Shown: positions 61,372-64,000 of the stretch, in pieces
Layout of the letters: each line of letters opens with the position of its first letter
How positions within the stretch are numbered: position 1 is the stretch's first letter
NCBI GenBank assembly: GCA_034509735.1
Contig: JACGWO010000001.1
Span: forward strand, 15,950,854 to 16,014,853
Reading direction: 5' to 3'
DNA from: Sesamum alatum
Taxonomy: Eukaryota; Streptophyta; Magnoliopsida; Lamiales; Pedaliaceae
DNA: 64,000 nt
Translations under genes and position numbers: made by a program
The notes under the pieces: generated by a model
The model's input: the letters and a program-made list of their open reading frames with translations, nothing else
Databases searched by the model: none
Told to the model about the DNA's origin: nothing

Positions 61372-61487
61372 TGTGGGACATTGGTGCTTGTTCATGAGTT
61401 AATTCATTTTTACGAGGTGATTGAATCCCGTAGGATTAAACCAGCCGTGGATCAGAAGTACATGAAAAAAATTGTTGTAAGGTAGTT
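61372..61487 (+). repeat. 116-bp direct repeat, copy 2
   Basis: Same orientation as 47992-48107. It is broken exactly where the copia LTR starts (TGTTAG at 61488). Confidence 0.85.
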
Positions 61488-62370
61488 TGTTAGAAATACA
61501 ACACTAGGATTCAGACCTCCAAAATTTTTAAACCTAATCAACTATTACAGAGAATAGGTGGGTAGGAGAACCCTTAATACAAAACAGAAAATCAGAACCA
61601 GGAGATTACAAAGTTAAAAGAACAAAACAAGAATATATATATATATATATATAATATTATAAGCCCTGAGAACAAAAATTAGAATCTCAGGGAACCAAAG
61701 GCTAAGGTAGCCTGTTCCGGATTCGCACAGCCCAAGACCTACAGGGGCCAAAGGCCAGCAACCCAGTCTCACGGTTGCAAGGCTGAAAAACTCAGAGCCA
61801 AAAAGGCAAGGCCACATAGGTTCTATTCTCAAGACCACAAAGGTAAGATCACAAAGGTAGGAATCCACAAAGCATTTAGGGTTTACCACAAAGGTAGGGT
61901 TCACGAAGAACTTTCAGAAGAAGAAAGGAGAAGAAGAGATGTTTTAAAGTTATGCTCTGAAGTTGAGAAGAGGGAGCATATATATAGTAGACAACCATTA
62001 ATGGAGGCGAGGGGAAACGAGGAGACTTTTCAGGCGAAGGGGTGAGAACCAAGACCAGAGTGAAGAGGCGTCAGTGGAGATGTGAAGGGTCACGAGATGA
62101 AATAGGGATAGAGTCGGGTTAGGGTTAGACAGAAACGGGTTTGGGCCATAGTAGATTTGGTCAACAGAATGGACCAACCTGTATAGTGGGCTCGGAGAGT
62201 TGGCCTGCCATCTAGTGAGACATAGGCTTGAGCCGAGTGGATTTGGGCCACACAATTTTACATTTTCCAGCTTGGACTGAATCCAAGAGGTTGGAAACTG
62301 GGTGTCATCATCGCCATACCCACTGGGGCCCTTTAGAGTACCTTGAAGAACAGAGAGCATAGCAAAGTTT
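61488..62370 (-). repeat. 3' LTR of the copia element
   Basis: Non-coding sequence between the TG-starting outer edge and the end of pol. An AT microsatellite lies at 61634-61652. The inner boundary is an estimate. Confidence 0.5.
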
Positions 62371-62389
62371 GCAAAGACAGTTATTAAAT

Positions 62390-64000
62390 TTAGTTCAAGA
62401 TGCTGAGACAGTTTTTAAATTTTTCTAAGGAAAGACTTTTAGTGCCCATATCTGCAGGATTATCTTATGAAGAAATTTTATCAAGGTTGATGATCTCTTT
62501 TCCGACAATATCTCTAATAAAATGGTATCTTACATCAATATATTTTGTACGACCATAAAATACTGGGTTTTTGCACAACTGAATACTAGATTGACTATCA
62601 GAAAATACAGTTACCTTTTTGTTTAAGAAACCAATTTCAGTTAACAGTCCCTTAAGCCAAATGGCTTCTTTAAGAGCTTCTGTGGTGGCAATATATTCTG
62701 CCTCAATAGTAGACAATGTAACAATGTTTTGAAGTAGAGCTTTCCAGCTAATGCATGCACAATATAGTGTAAAGATATAAGAAGTAGTAGATCTCCTACT
62801 GTCCCTATCATTAGCATACTTTGAATCTACATAGCCAACTAGGTTCACTCCATCAGGACACTTAGAAAATTTTATGCCAGTATTCATAGAGTTATTCAAA
62901 TATCTTAGTATCCATTTAAGTGCTTCCCAATGCGTAGAACCAACATTTGACATATATCTACTCAGACAGCTAACAAAATAAGCAATATCAGGTCGAGTAC
63001 TTACGATTAAATACATAACATTTCCAATAGCATCCGAATAAGGAACCTTTTTCATGCTTTCTTTTTCAGATATAGTTTTGGGATTTTGTTCCTTACTAAG
63101 TTGAAAATGAGCAGCCAAAGGAACACTAGTAAGTTTAGCATTCAACATTGAAAACTTTTCTAACACAGTTTTCACATAAGATTTTTGATTCAGAAGTATG
63201 GTAGAAGAATTTTTGTTTCTTTCAATAGACATCCCAAGGATTCTTTTAGCATCACCAAGATCTTTCATTTCAAAATTCTTACACATATTATTTTGCAGTT
63301 CTTTAATTAAGGACATGTTGGGACTGCCAATTGGCATATCATCGACATAAAGAACTAGAAACACTGGATCATGGGATTCATATTTGAAATACAAGCATGG
63401 ATCATATGCACTTCTAAGAAATTTCAAAAACTTCATAAATAGATCAAATTTCTTATTCCATTGTCTAGGTGATTGCTTTAGACGATATAAATATTTGTTA
63501 AGCAAACAGACATGATCAGAAAATTTCTTATCAACATAACCGGTAGGTTGATTCATGTAAATTTTCTTGTCCAGTTGACCATGCAGAAAAGCAGTTTTAA
63601 CATCCATTTGTTTTAGTTCCCAGTTAAATGAGCAGTGAGTGCAAGCAGAATTCTTACTGTAGTATACTTTACAACAACAGAAAAGATTTTAGTGTAATCT
63701 ATGCCTTCTTTGAGTGAAACCTTTAGCTACTAGTCTAGCTTTGTAGCGAGTTGAATTATTTTCCTATTTTATTAAAAAATCCACTTGCAGTCCATAACAG
63801 AACTAGCAGATTCTAAAGCTTCTTCATAAGAGGATGGTTCAAAGCCTTCAACATTTAGAGCTAAGTGAAAGTATTTATATTTTGAAGGAATCCTAGGTTC
63901 ACGTCTTTCTCTATCTTTAGCTAATTCATAGTTATTAGTACTAAAGTTATTAGAGATTTCATTAGGATGCTCTTTCTCTATGTTTTGATGTTCATCTATG
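62390..64000 (-). pseudogene. Copia pol relic (reverse transcriptase and RNase H)
   Basis: The main open frame 63607-62465 contains MDVKTAFLHGQLDKKIYMNQ, the catalytic LYVDD (in VLYVDDMPIG), RPDIAYFVSCLSRYM, and the RNase H part with EAEYIATTEALKEAIWLKGL and DSQSSIQLCKNPVFYGRTKY. A TAA at 62465-62467 interrupts it, after which DNPADMGTKSLSLEKF continues in frame to a stop at 62390. Upstream of 63607 the reading (YKARLVAKGFTQ, MDCKWIF, RIPSKYKYFHLALN) continues only with frameshifts and a small deletion near 63770. The copy cannot encode an intact polyprotein. Confidence 0.9.

Larger units (their letters stand above)
61488..64000 (-). mobile_element. Ty1/copia retrotransposon, partial (runs off the window)
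   Basis: The plus-strand TGTTAGAAATACAAC at 61488 marks the outer edge of an LTR (about 61488-62370; inner edge not resolved). It interrupts a sequence that is continuous elsewhere (47992-48107), which confirms the insertion point. The pol relic lies on the minus strand (62390-64000). The 5' part, gag and the other LTR are beyond the window end. Confidence 0.85.

Overview
The window is nuclear DNA of a flowering plant, most likely a eudicot. It is AT-rich, its genes carry GT-AG introns, and its protein families are plant ones: Tubby-like F-box, GBF4-type bZIP, MAA3-type helicase, CEP-like peptide precursor and nsLTP. Transposons of classes seen in plants (CACTA, Mutator-like, Helitron, copia, Tat-like gypsy) make up more of the window than genes. 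No rRNA, convincing tRNA, CRISPR or bacterial feature is present. The species cannot be named from this sequence.

Three genes look intact. A Tubby-like F-box protein (+ strand, CDS 23295-25370, 4 coding exons, 426 aa). A group A bZIP transcription factor of the GBF4 type (- strand, 28033-30182, 4 exons, 226 aa). A SEN1/UPF1-type helicase resembling MAGATAMA 3 (- strand, 37917-45942, 20 exons, 823 aa, phases closing exactly). Two smaller secretory-type genes are broken. One is a CEP-like peptide-hormone precursor with eleven tandem 25-residue units (- strand, 48306-49222; one frameshift, no visible signal peptide). The other is an eight-cysteine lipid transfer protein with a single in-frame TAG (- strand, 50169-50519).

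Layout. 1-4.4 kb: the 3' part of a Ty3/gypsy element, with an antisense plant-mobile-domain ORF, a polypurine tract and an LTR. 4.4-9.7 kb: AT-rich intergenic DNA with small foldback elements. 9750-16883: a complete-ended CACTA transposon with a CTT target duplication. 17.05-17.41 kb: a short Helitron. 18511-21312: a Mutator-like element with a perfect 9-bp target duplication, holding a second nested element (19494-20540) whose arms are inverted copies of a captured GRF zinc-finger exon. 21.7-25.7 kb: the Tubby gene. 28.0-30.4 kb: the bZIP gene. 30.5-37.6 kb: nested Mutator-like elements, Helitrons and MITE-like derivatives. 37.9-46.3 kb: the helicase. 46.3-51.9 kb: Helitron copies around the CEP-like array and the LTP. 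51957-54417: a Mutator-like element with a second one nested inside. 55.4-60.8 kb: a second, truncated CACTA element carrying both transposase genes as relics. 61.5-64.0 kb: a copia retrotransposon running off the window.

The host genes show no shared pathway. The most notable item is the CEP-like repeat precursor. A 116-bp sequence lying just beyond its 3' end is duplicated at 61372-61487, exactly where the copia element has inserted, so a second copy of the peptide locus may lie beyond the window end.
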